NCBI RefSeq assembly: GCF_003611695.1
Contig: NZ_RAWE01000008.1
Coordinates: 45,423 to 109,422, forward strand
DNA: 64,000 nucleotides
From: Corallococcus carmarthensis
GTDB taxonomy: Bacteria; Myxococcota; Myxococcia; Myxococcales; Myxococcaceae
Direction: 5' to 3'
Of the stretch, positions 8,389 through 15,721 are shown one piece after another. The notes below the pieces were generated by a model. That model had not been told where the DNA came from and made no database searches. It saw nothing but the letters and a program-made list of their open reading frames with translations. The position numbers and the translations under genes are program-made. Each line of letters starts with the position of its first letter. Position 1 is the stretch's first letter.

Positions 8389-10182
8389 TTACTGCCCGGA
8401 GCTCACCGTGAAGGTGGCGCCGGAGAACGCGGTGTAGCCACGGATGAGCACGTAGTACGTGCCCTGCTGCGCGGCGTTGATGGTGCAGGACTCGTCGCTG
8501 CTGGCACCCGCGGAGCGGCAGTCGTAGCTGGAGGTCGTGGGCGCGCTGCCGAACTTCACGTACAGGTCCGCGTCACCCGTGCCGCCGGCCAGCTGGAAGC
8601 GCATCGCGGTGGCGCCGGACGGCTTCACGTAGCTGAGGTTCGTGTTGCTGCTGCGGCTGCCGGACACGTTGGTCAGCGTGGTGATGGGGGTCCAGGACGG
8701 CGGCGCGGCCACGCCCACGGCGGTCCACGCCTCGTTGACGGACGTGACTGCGCTGGAGCCGTACAGGTCCGCGGCGGCCTGCGCGGTGGCGCCGCGCGCG
8801 TCGGAGAAGGTGCTGCCCGGCGTCAGGTAGACGGTGTTCGCGCGGTAGAAGATGGCCGCGCCCTTCATGATGCTGGCGTAGCTGTTGGCGTCGAGCGCGG
8901 GCACCACGTTGCTCGTCTTGCCGCGCGGGTGCGTGCCGCCCTTGACCATCAGGTGGAACGCCAGGTTCGCGATGCCGGAGTTCCAGTGCACGCCGCCGCT
9001 GTCGGACGTGCCGGTGTAGCGCGTGGGGTAGTAGTCGTAGTCCCCCGCGATGGCCGGGTCGTTCATGTAGCGAAGCGCGTCGCCCGCGGTGGCCGGCGTC
9101 CAGCACTCCTCGCCAATCTTCCAGGTGTTGGCGCTGACGGCGCCGTCCCGGTACGCCTCGATGGAGGCGCCGAAGATGTCGGACATGGCCTCGTTCAGCG
9201 CGCCGGACTCGTTGGCGTAGATGAGCTCCGAGGACGTGTCGGTGACGGCGTGGGTCAGCTCGTGGCCGACGACGTCCAGCACCGTGAGCGCGCTGGACTG
9301 CACGCCGTCCCCGTCGCCGTAGACCATCTGCGTCCCGTCCCAGAACGCGTTCACGTAGTTCTTGCTGTAGTGGACGCTGGAGGTGAGCGTCGTGCCCAGC
9401 CCGTCGTAGCTGTCCCGCCCGAACACGGTGGCGTAGAAGTCATACGTGAAGCCCGCGTTGTCGTGGGCCTGGTCCAGCAACGCGTCGCCGGAGGCGCCCT
9501 GGCCCTCGCTGCGCACCAGCGTTCCGGGCAGCGTGGTGCGGTTCTTCGCCGTGTAGGTCTTTCGGTTGCGGCTGGTCTGGAGGTTGTCGAAGCCCCAGAC
9601 GGAGTCCCCCGTCCGCGCGTCGATGAAGACGTTGGGCCTGGAGGGCAGGCCGTCCACGTCCAGCGTCTCCATCTGCACGCGCCACGTCAGGCGGGTGTCC
9701 TTGGTGTCGGCGAGGATCTGCAGGTCCGCCCGGGGCGCGCCCGTGAGCACGCTGCCCTGCGCCTCCAGCCCGGCCGCGGCGCGCTGGATGGCCTCCTCCG
9801 CCCGGAGCCGGGGCGTGGTGTCCACCTTGAGGTCGCGCACCAGCCGGTCCGTCACGCCCGCGACCGTGCCGTCCGCGCCCAGGTGGACGATGGCCGTGGC
9901 GCCAAAGACAGGCACGCCCTGGAACGTCTGCGTGAGGCGCTCATGCGCCTGGCCACGCCCATCCACGTGGAAGCGCCGCGAGGACAGCTCCCCCGCGCCC
10001 TTGAAGAAGCCGGGGCGCTGCGCCTGGAGCTGGCGCAGGCCGTCGCCACGGCCGGGCCTGGCGCTCAGCGCGCTGCCCTGCTGTGCCTCCGCCTTCGGCG
10101 CGTCTTCAACGGTGTCGGTCGGACCGCAGGCGCTTCCCAGCAGCAGGAAGGACGCGAGCGAGGCGTAGTGACGGATGCGCAT
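8389..10182 (-). CDS. M4 (thermolysin-like) metalloprotease lipoprotein
   Basis: 597 residues from ATG 10182. I preferred this to an upstream in-frame ATG because MRIRHYASLASFLLLGSAC is a lipoprotein signal with the lipobox Cys at 19. A propeptide (FTP/PepSY-type, with TQTFQGVPVFGATAIVHLG and the RLTWRV region) runs to about residue 190. The catalytic part has HELTH at 307-311 as zinc ligands with Glu308 as general base, the third ligand Glu in ESGALNEAMSD, and the downstream GGVHWNSGIANLAFHL with the conserved His. The C-terminal 90 residues form a PPC (pre-peptidase C-terminal) beta domain with DADLYVKFG and YYVLIRGY, usually cleaved during export. Likely an exported proteolytic enzyme used in feeding or predation. 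Confidence 0.92.
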   Translation of the reverse strand: MRIRHYASLASFLLLGSACGPTDTVEDAPKAEAQQGSALSARPGRGDGLRQLQAQRPGFFKGAGELSSRRFHVDGRGQAHERLTQTFQGVPVFGATAIVHLGADGTVAGVTDRLVRDLKVDTTPRLRAEEAIQRAAAGLEAQGSVLTGAPRADLQILADTKDTRLTWRVQMETLDVDGLPSRPNVFIDARTGDSVWGFDNLQTSRNRKTYTAKNRTTLPGTLVRSEGQGASGDALLDQAHDNAGFTYDFYATVFGRDSYDGLGTTLTSSVHYSKNYVNAFWDGTQMVYGDGDGVQSSALTVLDVVGHELTHAVTDTSSELIYANESGALNEAMSDIFGASIEAYRDGAVSANTWKIGEECWTPATAGDALRYMNDPAIAGDYDYYPTRYTGTSDSGGVHWNSGIANLAFHLMVKGGTHPRGKTSNVVPALDANSYASIMKGAAIFYRANTVYLTPGSTFSDARGATAQAAADLYGSSAVTSVNEAWTAVGVAAPPSWTPITTLTNVSGSRSSNTNLSYVKPSGATAMRFQLAGGTGDADLYVKFGSAPTTSSYDCRSAGASSDESCTINAAQQGTYYVLIRGYTAFSGATFTVSSGQ

Positions 10183-10239
10183 GGGGGGACTCCGGTTCGC
10201 GCGAGGGGCGCTTTCCAGGGGGTGTGGTTTCACCCAGAA

Positions 10240-10251
10240 AGGAAATTTCCT
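10240..10251. promoter_or_regulatory. AGGAAATTTCCT palindrome upstream of protease
   Basis: A perfect 12-base palindrome with further partial symmetry (CCCA on one side, TGGG on the other), centred about 63 bases before the protease start. It is an AT-rich island in a very GC-rich region, so it is a plausible operator or promoter part for the M4 protease. Confidence 0.4.
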
Positions 10252-10441
10252 GGGCTTTTCAGGAGACTCGGGGACGCGTCAAACGGCCACAGCCGCGACC
10301 TGGGGGGCATGTTCGACACACGGGCTGTCTCAGTGAGACGCCCCACCGAAACACGCTGCTCCCCGCACCCGGCCGGAAGTCTCACAGGGGGATGCCTGTC
10401 ATTGACCGTCAGGGGCCTGGCCGTGGCGGAGCGGAAACAGG

Positions 10442-10473
10442 GGGAGGCGGTCTCTGGAATGGAGCCGCCTCCC
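10442..10473 (-). terminator. Hairpin downstream of the TetR gene
   Basis: GGGAGGCGG and CCGCCTCCC form a perfect 9-bp stem with a 14-base loop, ending 8 bases past the TetR stop codon. No clear U-tract follows. Position and stem strength suggest transcript ending. Confidence 0.5.
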
Positions 10474-10480
10474 GGGCCCT

Positions 10481-11140
10481 TCAGCTCCGGCGCTTCGGTT
10501 CGCGCTTCGCGCCGGGCGCCGCGGGGTCCTTGGGCAGGTGCCGCAAACCCATCCACCCGAGCGCCGCGACGTGGCGGGCCACGTTCTCCGTGGAGAAGGA
10601 CTTGCCCTCCGCGGCCCACCAGTGGCCCACCTGCGTCACCATGCCCACCAGCGCGTTGGCGTAGATGGGCGCCACCTTGGACGGGTAGCCGGCGCGCTCG
10701 AACTCGCTGCGGAAGACGTCGCCCACGCGCTGGGCCAGGTCATCGATGACGCGCGTCAGCCCACGCCGCGCCACCGCGGTGGGCGAGTCCCGCGTCAGCA
10801 CCGCGAAGCCCGCGGGCTCGTCCTTCACGTAGGCCATGAACGCCAGCACCGCGTCCTCGAAGCGCTGCCGGGGCGTGCCCTGCGCGATGCTCGCCGACAC
10901 GCGCGCCACCAGGTCGTCCATCTCCCGGTCCACGATGGCCGCGTACAGTCCCTCCTTCGCGCCGAAGTGCTCGTAGACGATGGGCTTGGACACGCCCGCC
11001 TGCTGGGCGACCTCTTCGATGGAGGTCGCCTCGTAGCCCTTCGAGGCGAAGGCCGACCGGCCGATCTCCATCAACTGGACCCGGCGCTCGGCGCCCGTCA
11101 GCCGCTGTTTCTTCTTCAAGTTGACCTCTAACCTACTCAC
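10481..11140 (-). CDS. TetR family repressor next to trhA
   Basis: 219 residues from a GTG at 11140. A TTG a few codons downstream (LKKKQRLTG) has a better spaced AGAGGT, so the start is uncertain. The N-terminal DNA-binding domain is classical: RRVQLMEIGRSAFASKGYEATSIEEVAQQAGVSKPIVYEHFGAKEGLYAAI. The C-terminal ligand domain is helical and ends in a basic tail (KREPKRRS). It is divergent from the TrhA-like membrane protein. A 15-base perfect palindrome overlaps its start codon, so autoregulation, and control of the neighbour, is likely. The ligand is unknown. Confidence 0.85.
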   Translation of the reverse strand: MSRLEVNLKKKQRLTGAERRVQLMEIGRSAFASKGYEATSIEEVAQQAGVSKPIVYEHFGAKEGLYAAIVDREMDDLVARVSASIAQGTPRQRFEDAVLAFMAYVKDEPAGFAVLTRDSPTAVARRGLTRVIDDLAQRVGDVFRSEFERAGYPSKVAPIYANALVGMVTQVGHWWAAEGKSFSTENVARHVAALGWMGLRHLPKDPAAPGAKREPKRRS

Positions 11141-11154
11141 CGGTAACTTACCGG
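11140..11154. promoter_or_regulatory. CCGGTAAcTTACCGG operator candidate
   Basis: A 15-base perfect palindrome in the divergent region, overlapping the proposed GTG start of the TetR gene by one base. Size and position fit a TetR dimer site. If it is a working operator, transcription of tetR may begin inside what is annotated as coding, supporting the downstream start. Confidence 0.6.
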
Positions 11155-11205
11155 ACCGAAACCTACCATTCCGTAGGGAACGCGTGGAGCCGGCACCGTC
11201 ATGAA

Positions 11206-11904
11206 ATGCTTCGTTTCGAAGGGTGTCGAGTCCGCCGTGGGGTGCGCGTGAGCGCGTCGGTGCTGGGAATGGAGAAGCCGAAGCTGCGGGGCGTGCTGCA
11301 CCAGTGGGCGGCGGCGTTCGCGGTGGGGGCGGGCGTGGTGCTGGTGGCGATGGCGCCCACGCCTCGCACGACGCTGGCGTCCGCGCTGTACGCGTTGAGC
11401 CTGGTGGGGCTGTTCACCATCAGCGCGACGTACCACCGGGTGAACTGGTCGCCGGGGGCCCGCGCGTGGATGCGCCGGGCGGACCACGCGGCCATCTTCC
11501 TGCTCATCGCGGGGACGTATACGCCGGTCATCCTGCTGGGCCTGCCGCCCGAGGTGGGCAACACGCTGATGGCCTGGCTCTACGCGGGCGCGCTGCTGGG
11601 CATCCTGCAGTCGATGTTCTGGGTGGGCGCGCCCAAGTGGGTGACGGCGGCGCTGGCCATCGCGGTGGGCTGGACGATGATGCCGTACTTCGGCGACGTC
11701 TTCCGCGCGCTGGGCCCTTCCGCCATCGCGCTCATCATCGCCGGGGGACTGGCGTACACGCTGGGCGCGCTCGCGTATGCCTTCAAGCGGCCCAACCCCC
11801 GGCCCGGCGTCTTCGGCTACCACGAAGTGTTCCACGCCATGACGCTGGTGGGCGCGGGGCTGCACTTCGTGCTGGTGCTGCGCCTGGTGCGCGCGGCGGG
11901 GTAG
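11206..11904 (+). CDS. trhA: Hemolysin III / TrhA (PAQR-type) membrane protein
   Basis: Up to 232 residues; ATG at 11206 is the longest choice and ATG at 11269 (MEKPKLRGVLHQWAAAF) the alternative. Neither has a good ribosome site. Seven predicted membrane helices and the metal-site residues of the PAQR/YqfA group are visible: SATYHR with its His, MRRADHAAIFLLIAGTYTP with Asp/His, and FHAMTLVGAGLHF near the end. In bacteria TrhA-type proteins are linked to membrane-fluidity homeostasis; the hemolysin name is historical. The divergent TetR gene probably controls it. Confidence 0.85.
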   Translation: MLRFEGCRVRRGVRVSASVLGMEKPKLRGVLHQWAAAFAVGAGVVLVAMAPTPRTTLASALYALSLVGLFTISATYHRVNWSPGARAWMRRADHAAIFLLIAGTYTPVILLGLPPEVGNTLMAWLYAGALLGILQSMFWVGAPKWVTAALAIAVGWTMMPYFGDVFRALGPSAIALIIAGGLAYTLGALAYAFKRPNPRPGVFGYHEVFHAMTLVGAGLHFVLVLRLVRAAG

Positions 11905-11915
11905 GGCGCTTCTCT

Positions 11916-12296
11916 TCAGCGTCCCGCGACGGCGAGCCGGCGCTTCGGGGCCGCCTGCTCCGGAGCCTTCCGGCCCAGGTACGTCTCTCCCCAGGACTTG
12001 AGCGCGGCAATCACACCGCGCAGCGTCTGGCCCTGCGGCGTGAGGCTGTACTCGACGCGCGGAGGAACCTCCGCGTACACCTGCCGGTGCACGAGCCCGC
12101 TCTCCTCCAGCTCGCGCAGGTGCTGCGTGAGCATCCGCTGCGTGACGTCCGGGATGCGCTTGCGCAGCTCCCCGAAGCGCAGCGTGCCTTCGAGCAGGTG
12201 GTAGAGGATGAGCCCCTTCCACTTGCCTCCAATCACGTCCAGCGTCGCGGACACGGGACACCCCGCGGAGCAGTCATAGGTCTTGTGCCGGGCCAT
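11916..12296 (-). CDS. HxlR family transcriptional regulator
   Basis: 126 residues from ATG 12296 with AAGGGA 7 bases upstream. The HxlR winged-helix pattern is complete: [55 protein letters not shown] and [23 protein letters not shown]. Two Cys near the N-terminus (DCSAGC) are where redox- or quinone-sensing HxlR proteins such as YodB/QorR carry their sensing Cys. Divergent from a quinone-oxidoreductase-like gene, the usual target arrangement, so it is probably a repressor relieved by electrophiles or quinones (inference). Confidence 0.9.
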   Translation of the reverse strand: MARHKTYDCSAGCPVSATLDVIGGKWKGLILYHLLEGTLRFGELRKRIPDVTQRMLTQHLRELEESGLVHRQVYAEVPPRVEYSLTPQGQTLRGVIAALKSWGETYLGRKAPEQAAPKRRLAVAGR

Positions 12297-12309
12297 GGTT
12301 CCCTTTTGG

Positions 12310-12334
12310 TGCGTATGGGCGGAAATCCTGCGTA
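12310..12334. promoter_or_regulatory. TGCGTA direct repeat between hxlR and oxidoreductase
   Basis: TGCGTA occurs at 12310-12315 and 12329-12334, 19 bases apart start to start, in the 87-base divergent region. It could be the HxlR site. The evidence is only the repeat and its position. Confidence 0.3.
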
Positions 12335-12383
12335 CTTGTCCGTTCCAACCTTCGGGACGATGTTGCACGCAAAGGAGCCCCCA

Positions 12384-13403
12384 ATGCGAGCCGTTGCCCT
12401 CACGAAGTACCTCCCCAGTGATCATCCCGAGGCCTTTGCCGACGTGGAGCTGCCGGACCCCACGCCCGGCCCCGGCGACCTCCTGGTGCGCGTGCGCGCC
12501 GTGTCCGTGAACCCCGTGGACGTGAAGGTGCGCGCGCCCAAGGACAAGGTGGAGGCCTCGCCGCGCGTGCTCGGCTGGGACGCGGCGGGCGTGGTGGAGG
12601 CCGTGGGCAAGGACGTGAAGCGCTTCCGCCCCGGGGATGAGGTGTTCTACGCGGGCTCCATCGCGAAGCCCGGCACGGACTCCGAGCTGCACGTCGTGGA
12701 CGCGCGCATCGTCGGCCGCAAGCCGAAGGGGCTGACGTTCGCCCAGGCGGCCGCGCTGCCGCTCACCTCCATCACCGCGTGGGAGCTGCTGTTCGAGCGC
12801 CTGGGCGTGCCCCAGCGCAAGACGGGCACTCCGAAGGACGCGCTGCTCGTGGTGGGCGGCGCGGGTGGCGTGGGTTCCATGGCCATTCAAATCGCCAGCA
12901 AGCTGACGGACCTCACGGTCATCGCCACGGCGTCGCGGCCGGAGACGGTGGAGTGGTGCAAGTCGTTGGGCGCGCACCATGTGGTGGACCACCGCCAGCC
13001 GCTGGCGGCGCAGGTGCAGGCGCTGGTGCCGGGTGGCGTGCGCTACGTGATGGCGCTCACCGCGACGGAGCAGCACTTCGCGCAGCTGGTGGAGTTGATG
13101 GCGCCGTTCGGCCAGCTGGGCATCATCGACGACCCGCAGACGCCGCTCGACGTGAACGCGATGAAGCGCAAGAGCCTGGCGCTCCACTGGGAGCTGATGT
13201 TCACCCGCGCCCTCTACGACGCGGATCCGCTCTCCCAGCAGCGGCTGCTCGACAGCGTGGCGGACCTGGTGGACGCCGGGACGCTGCGCACCACCATGAC
13301 CCAGGACTTCGGACCGCTCACCGCCGCCAACCTGCGGCGCGCGCACGCGGCGGTGGAGACAGGCCGCACGCTGGGCAAGATTGTCTTGAGCGGCTTCCCC
13401 TGA
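12384..13403 (+). CDS. Quinone-oxidoreductase-type MDR protein
   Basis: 339 residues from ATG 12384 with AAAGGAG upstream. Medium-chain dehydrogenase/reductase fold: an N-terminal GroES-like part ([47 protein letters not shown]) and a Rossmann part with [18 protein letters not shown] as NAD(P)H motif. Catalytic-zinc ligands are absent, which fits the zinc-free quinone reductase / zinc-binding-dehydrogenase-like (COG0604) branch. Ends in the typical [11 protein letters not shown]. Likely reduces quinones or reactive carbonyls under control of the divergent HxlR gene. Confidence 0.88.
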   Translation: MRAVALTKYLPSDHPEAFADVELPDPTPGPGDLLVRVRAVSVNPVDVKVRAPKDKVEASPRVLGWDAAGVVEAVGKDVKRFRPGDEVFYAGSIAKPGTDSELHVVDARIVGRKPKGLTFAQAAALPLTSITAWELLFERLGVPQRKTGTPKDALLVVGGAGGVGSMAIQIASKLTDLTVIATASRPETVEWCKSLGAHHVVDHRQPLAAQVQALVPGGVRYVMALTATEQHFAQLVELMAPFGQLGIIDDPQTPLDVNAMKRKSLALHWELMFTRALYDADPLSQQRLLDSVADLVDAGTLRTTMTQDFGPLTAANLRRAHAAVETGRTLGKIVLSGFP

Positions 13404-13418
13404 GCCGTTCCGGAGGCG

Positions 13419-14585
13419 GTGAAGTCCGCCGCGCGCGCCGGTAGACTCGCGGCCCTCTTGGGCTTCGTGGAAGACACCTCCGGAAACACGTGGCGCGCCT
13501 GGGCGAAGCGGGCCGCCGCGTGGTCCGCGCCCGCGCTCTTCTCCGCGCTGGAGACCTACACGTTCAGCCGGGGCATGCCCGAGCCGCCCGCGCTGTGGCG
13601 GGTGCTCGCCGCGCAGATGCCCGCCTGGTACGTGTGGCTGCCGCTCACGCCGTGGCTCACCCTGCTCGCGGCGCGTGAGCCCCTGAGCCCCCCGAAGCCG
13701 CGCCCGGTCCTCGTGCACCTGGCGGCGTGCCTGGGGATGGGGGCCCTGTTCGCCGCCGTGTATGCGGTGACGACGGCGGGGTTCATGCCTACGGCCGGGA
13801 GGGACGCCGCCTGGGCCGCGCGCTGGCTGCGCGCGTGGTGGGGCTGGCTGCCGATGATGGGCATGGCCTACGCGACGGTGCTGGCGGTGGCCTCCGCCAC
13901 CCGGGCCTCCCTCCGTGCGCGGGACAGCGAGCGGCAGGCCGCGGCGCTCGCGGTGCAGCTGGCCGAGTCCCGATTGCTCGCGCTCCAGACGCAGCTGCAG
14001 CCGCACTTCCTCTTCAACACGCTCAACGCCATTGTCGTGCTGGTGCGCGAGCGGGAGACGGAGGAGGCCGCGCGCATGCTGGTGCTGCTGAGCGACCTGC
14101 TCCGCCAGTTGCTCCAACAGGGAGCCACTCAAGAGGTGCCCCTGCGCGACGAGGTGGCGGTGCTGTCGCGCTACCTGGAGCTCCAGCAGCTGCGCTTCGC
14201 GGACCGGTTGCGCGTGGAGTGGGCCGTGGAGCCGGATGCGCTGGAGGCCCGCGTGCCCCATCTGGTGCTCCAGCCGCTCGCGGAGAATGCGCTCCGTCAT
14301 GGCATCGGCATGCGCTCCGCGTCCGGGGTGCTGCGCATCAGCGCGAGGCGGTGCGGCGACGCGCTGGAGCTGACCGTGCGCGACGACGGCCCGGGGCTGC
14401 CCGGGGACTTCGACCTGGAGGCGGCCCAGGGGATCGGCCTGTCGAACACGCGTGCGCGGCTGTCGCAGCTCTATGGCGAAGCGGGGCAGCTGCGCGTCGC
14501 CAACGCGGAAGGGCAGGGCACCGTGGCCACCGTTCTCCTTCCGTGGCGCTCCATGTCGGGCACCGCCGGGGTGGCGCATGGCTGA
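13419..14585 (+). CDS. LytS/YehU-type sensor histidine kinase
   Basis: 388 residues from GTG 13419, 15 bases after the oxidoreductase stop. GGAGG sits only two bases before that GTG, so a later start is possible. The N-terminal half holds about four membrane helices with short loops and no recognisable sensor domain. Then comes a coiled helix and the His_kinase (LytS) domain: [14 protein letters not shown] with phospho-acceptor His196, [13 protein letters not shown] as N-box, and [10 protein letters not shown] / [16 protein letters not shown] as G-boxes. Partner of the LytTR regulator downstream. Its last codons (GVAHG, stop) are part of the 100-bp repeated element and overlap the ATG of the first repeat copy. 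Confidence 0.9.
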   Translation: MKSAARAGRLAALLGFVEDTSGNTWRAWAKRAAAWSAPALFSALETYTFSRGMPEPPALWRVLAAQMPAWYVWLPLTPWLTLLAAREPLSPPKPRPVLVHLAACLGMGALFAAVYAVTTAGFMPTAGRDAAWAARWLRAWWGWLPMMGMAYATVLAVASATRASLRARDSERQAAALAVQLAESRLLALQTQLQPHFLFNTLNAIVVLVRERETEEAARMLVLLSDLLRQLLQQGATQEVPLRDEVAVLSRYLELQQLRFADRLRVEWAVEPDALEARVPHLVLQPLAENALRHGIGMRSASGVLRISARRCGDALELTVRDDGPGLPGDFDLEAAQGIGLSNTRARLSQLYGEAGQLRVANAEGQGTVATVLLPWRSMSGTAGVAHG

Positions 14586-14685
14586 GTTGCGCGTGCTGCG
14601 GGTGGCCGACGGACCACGAGTTCAGCACGAGCAGGTGCGGGCCCTGGCGCGCCAACCGGACGCCTCCGGGGTGGTGTATGGCTGA
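14578..14685 (+). pseudogene. Mini-ORF 1: degenerate copy of response-regulator start
   Basis: 35 codons starting [13 protein letters not shown] and ending DASGVVYG. It matches the first 35 codons of the response regulator in register, but the aspartate pair of the phospho-acceptor pocket is reduced to a single AD. It begins inside the kinase stop (ATGGCTGA) and ends inside the next copy. It is either a relic or a translated coupling peptide. Confidence 0.55.
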
Positions 14686-14785
14686 GCTTCGGGTACTGCG
14701 GGTGAATAGCGAGCCGTGGATCCGCCGCAAGCGGGTGCGGGCCCTGGTGTGCCAGCCAGACGCCTCCAGGGTGGCGCATGGCTGA
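14678..14785 (+). pseudogene. Mini-ORF 2: degenerate copy of response-regulator start
   Basis: 35 codons starting [14 protein letters not shown] and ending DASRVAHG, overlapping mini-ORF 1 by 8 bases and the true response-regulator gene by 8 bases. The acidic DD of the receiver domain is replaced by NS, so as a receiver fragment it is dead. If translated, it could carry ribosomes from the kinase gene to the regulator gene. Confidence 0.55.
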
Positions 14786-15560
14786 GCTGCGGGTGCTGCT
14801 GGTGGATGACGAGCCGCTGGCCCGGAAGGGATTGCGTCAGGCCCTGGCGCGTCATCCGGACGTGGTGGTGTGCGGCGAGTGCCGCGACGGCCGGGAGGCG
14901 GTGGAGGCCATTCGCGGTCAGCGTCCCCACCTGGTGCTGCTGGACGTACAGATGCCGGAGCTGGACGGCTTCGGTGTGCTGCGCGAGGTGGGCGCGGAGC
15001 ACATGCCCGCCGTCATCTTCATCACCGCGTTCGACACCTTCGCCGTGAAGGCCTTCACCGTGCACGCGGTGGACTACCTGGTGAAGCCCTTCGACGATGC
15101 ACGCTTCGACGAGGCGCTGGCCCGGGCCCGGCAGCGGCTGCGCGCGGGCGAGGCCGCGGAGCTGGGGCGGCGGCTGGCGGACCTGCTGGCGGACGCGGGC
15201 CCGGCACCCAGGCCCGCCGAACCCCCAGCGGACCGGCTGCTGGTGCGCGTGGGGCTGCGCTCCGTGCTCGTCCCCGTCGCGGACATCGAGTGGGTGGAGG
15301 CGGACGACTACTGCGTCACGCTGCACGCGGATGGCAAGGCCCACGTACTGCGCGAGAGCCTGGCGGCGCTGGAGGCGCGGTTGGATCCGGAGCGCTTCGT
15401 GCGCATCCACCGCTCCGCCATTGTCAACGTGGAGTGCATCCAGGAGGTGCACCGGCCCTCGCCCACGGAGCAGGTGGTGGTGCTGCGAAGCGGCCAACGG
15501 CTCCGTGTGAGCCGCAGCCGCCGCGAGCACCTGGAGCGGCGGCTGGGCCGGGCCCGCTAA
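14778..15560 (+). CDS. LytTR response regulator
   Basis: 260 residues. A receiver domain (1-120) has Asp10/Asp11, the phospho-acceptor Asp56 in LVLLDVQMPELDG, Thr in IFITAFD and Lys in DYLVKPFDD. An Ala/Pro-rich linker leads to a LytTR DNA-binding domain from about 155 (LLVRVGLRSVLVPVADIEWVEADDYCVTLHADGK, FVRIHRSAIVNVECIQEVHR). AlgR/LytR-type proteins bind paired direct repeats through this domain. It is partnered with the LytS-type kinase just upstream. The intact gene is the third copy of the 100-bp repeat, so its translation may depend on coupling through the two mini-ORFs. Confidence 0.92.
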   Translation: MAELRVLLVDDEPLARKGLRQALARHPDVVVCGECRDGREAVEAIRGQRPHLVLLDVQMPELDGFGVLREVGAEHMPAVIFITAFDTFAVKAFTVHAVDYLVKPFDDARFDEALARARQRLRAGEAAELGRRLADLLADAGPAPRPAEPPADRLLVRVGLRSVLVPVADIEWVEADDYCVTLHADGKAHVLRESLAALEARLDPERFVRIHRSAIVNVECIQEVHRPSPTEQVVVLRSGQRLRVSRSRREHLERRLGRAR

Positions 15561-15609
15561 GCCCCCCGGACATCCCTGCTGTCCACCTCCCGTCTGGCGC
15601 GGTCCTCCA

Positions 15610-15636
15610 AAACCTGTCCGACAGTCGGACAGGTTT
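15610..15636. terminator. Dispersed 27-base palindrome, copy 1
   Basis: Left arm AAACCTGTCCGAC, centre A, right arm GTCGGACAGGTTT: 13 perfect pairs. It lies between the converging response-regulator and MBL-fold genes. A-run before and T-run after the stem on either strand fit a bidirectional intrinsic terminator. Other copies are at 22285, 22336 and 33902. Confidence 0.65.
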
Positions 15637-15721
15637 CCGCTGTGCGCCGCCGACAGGGAGCCCCGGCAGGGTTCTCACCTTCTCATCCGCGGGGACCGGA
15701 CTCATGTCCGGGGGCAGGGCC

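Larger units (their letters stand above)
10183..10480. other. Intergenic region upstream of the protease gene
   Basis: About 300 bases without a convincing gene. It holds the protease 5' region with the AGGAAATTTCCT palindrome, a 13-base palindrome GTCTCAGTGAGAC at 10327-10339, and the hairpin that follows the TetR gene. Reading frames here are short and lack ribosome sites. Confidence 0.5.
14578..14877 (+). repeat. Three 100-bp tandem copies of the response-regulator 5' end
   Basis: The string ATGGCTGAG occurs at exactly 14578, 14678 and 14778, and the following 100 bases are recognisably related in all three (for instance GCGGGTGCTGC, GTGCGGGCCCTGG in the first two and CAGGCCCTGG in the third, CCGGACG). 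Only the third copy continues as the intact gene. Because 100 is not a multiple of 3, each copy shifts frame and ends on the TGA inside the next ATGGCTGA. The copies have diverged considerably, mostly in the middle. Confidence 0.9.

Noticed and set aside
12297..14579. Upstream minus-strand extension of the HxlR frame
   Set aside because: It runs antisense through the quinone-oxidoreductase and histidine-kinase genes; only the last 126 codons are a real protein.
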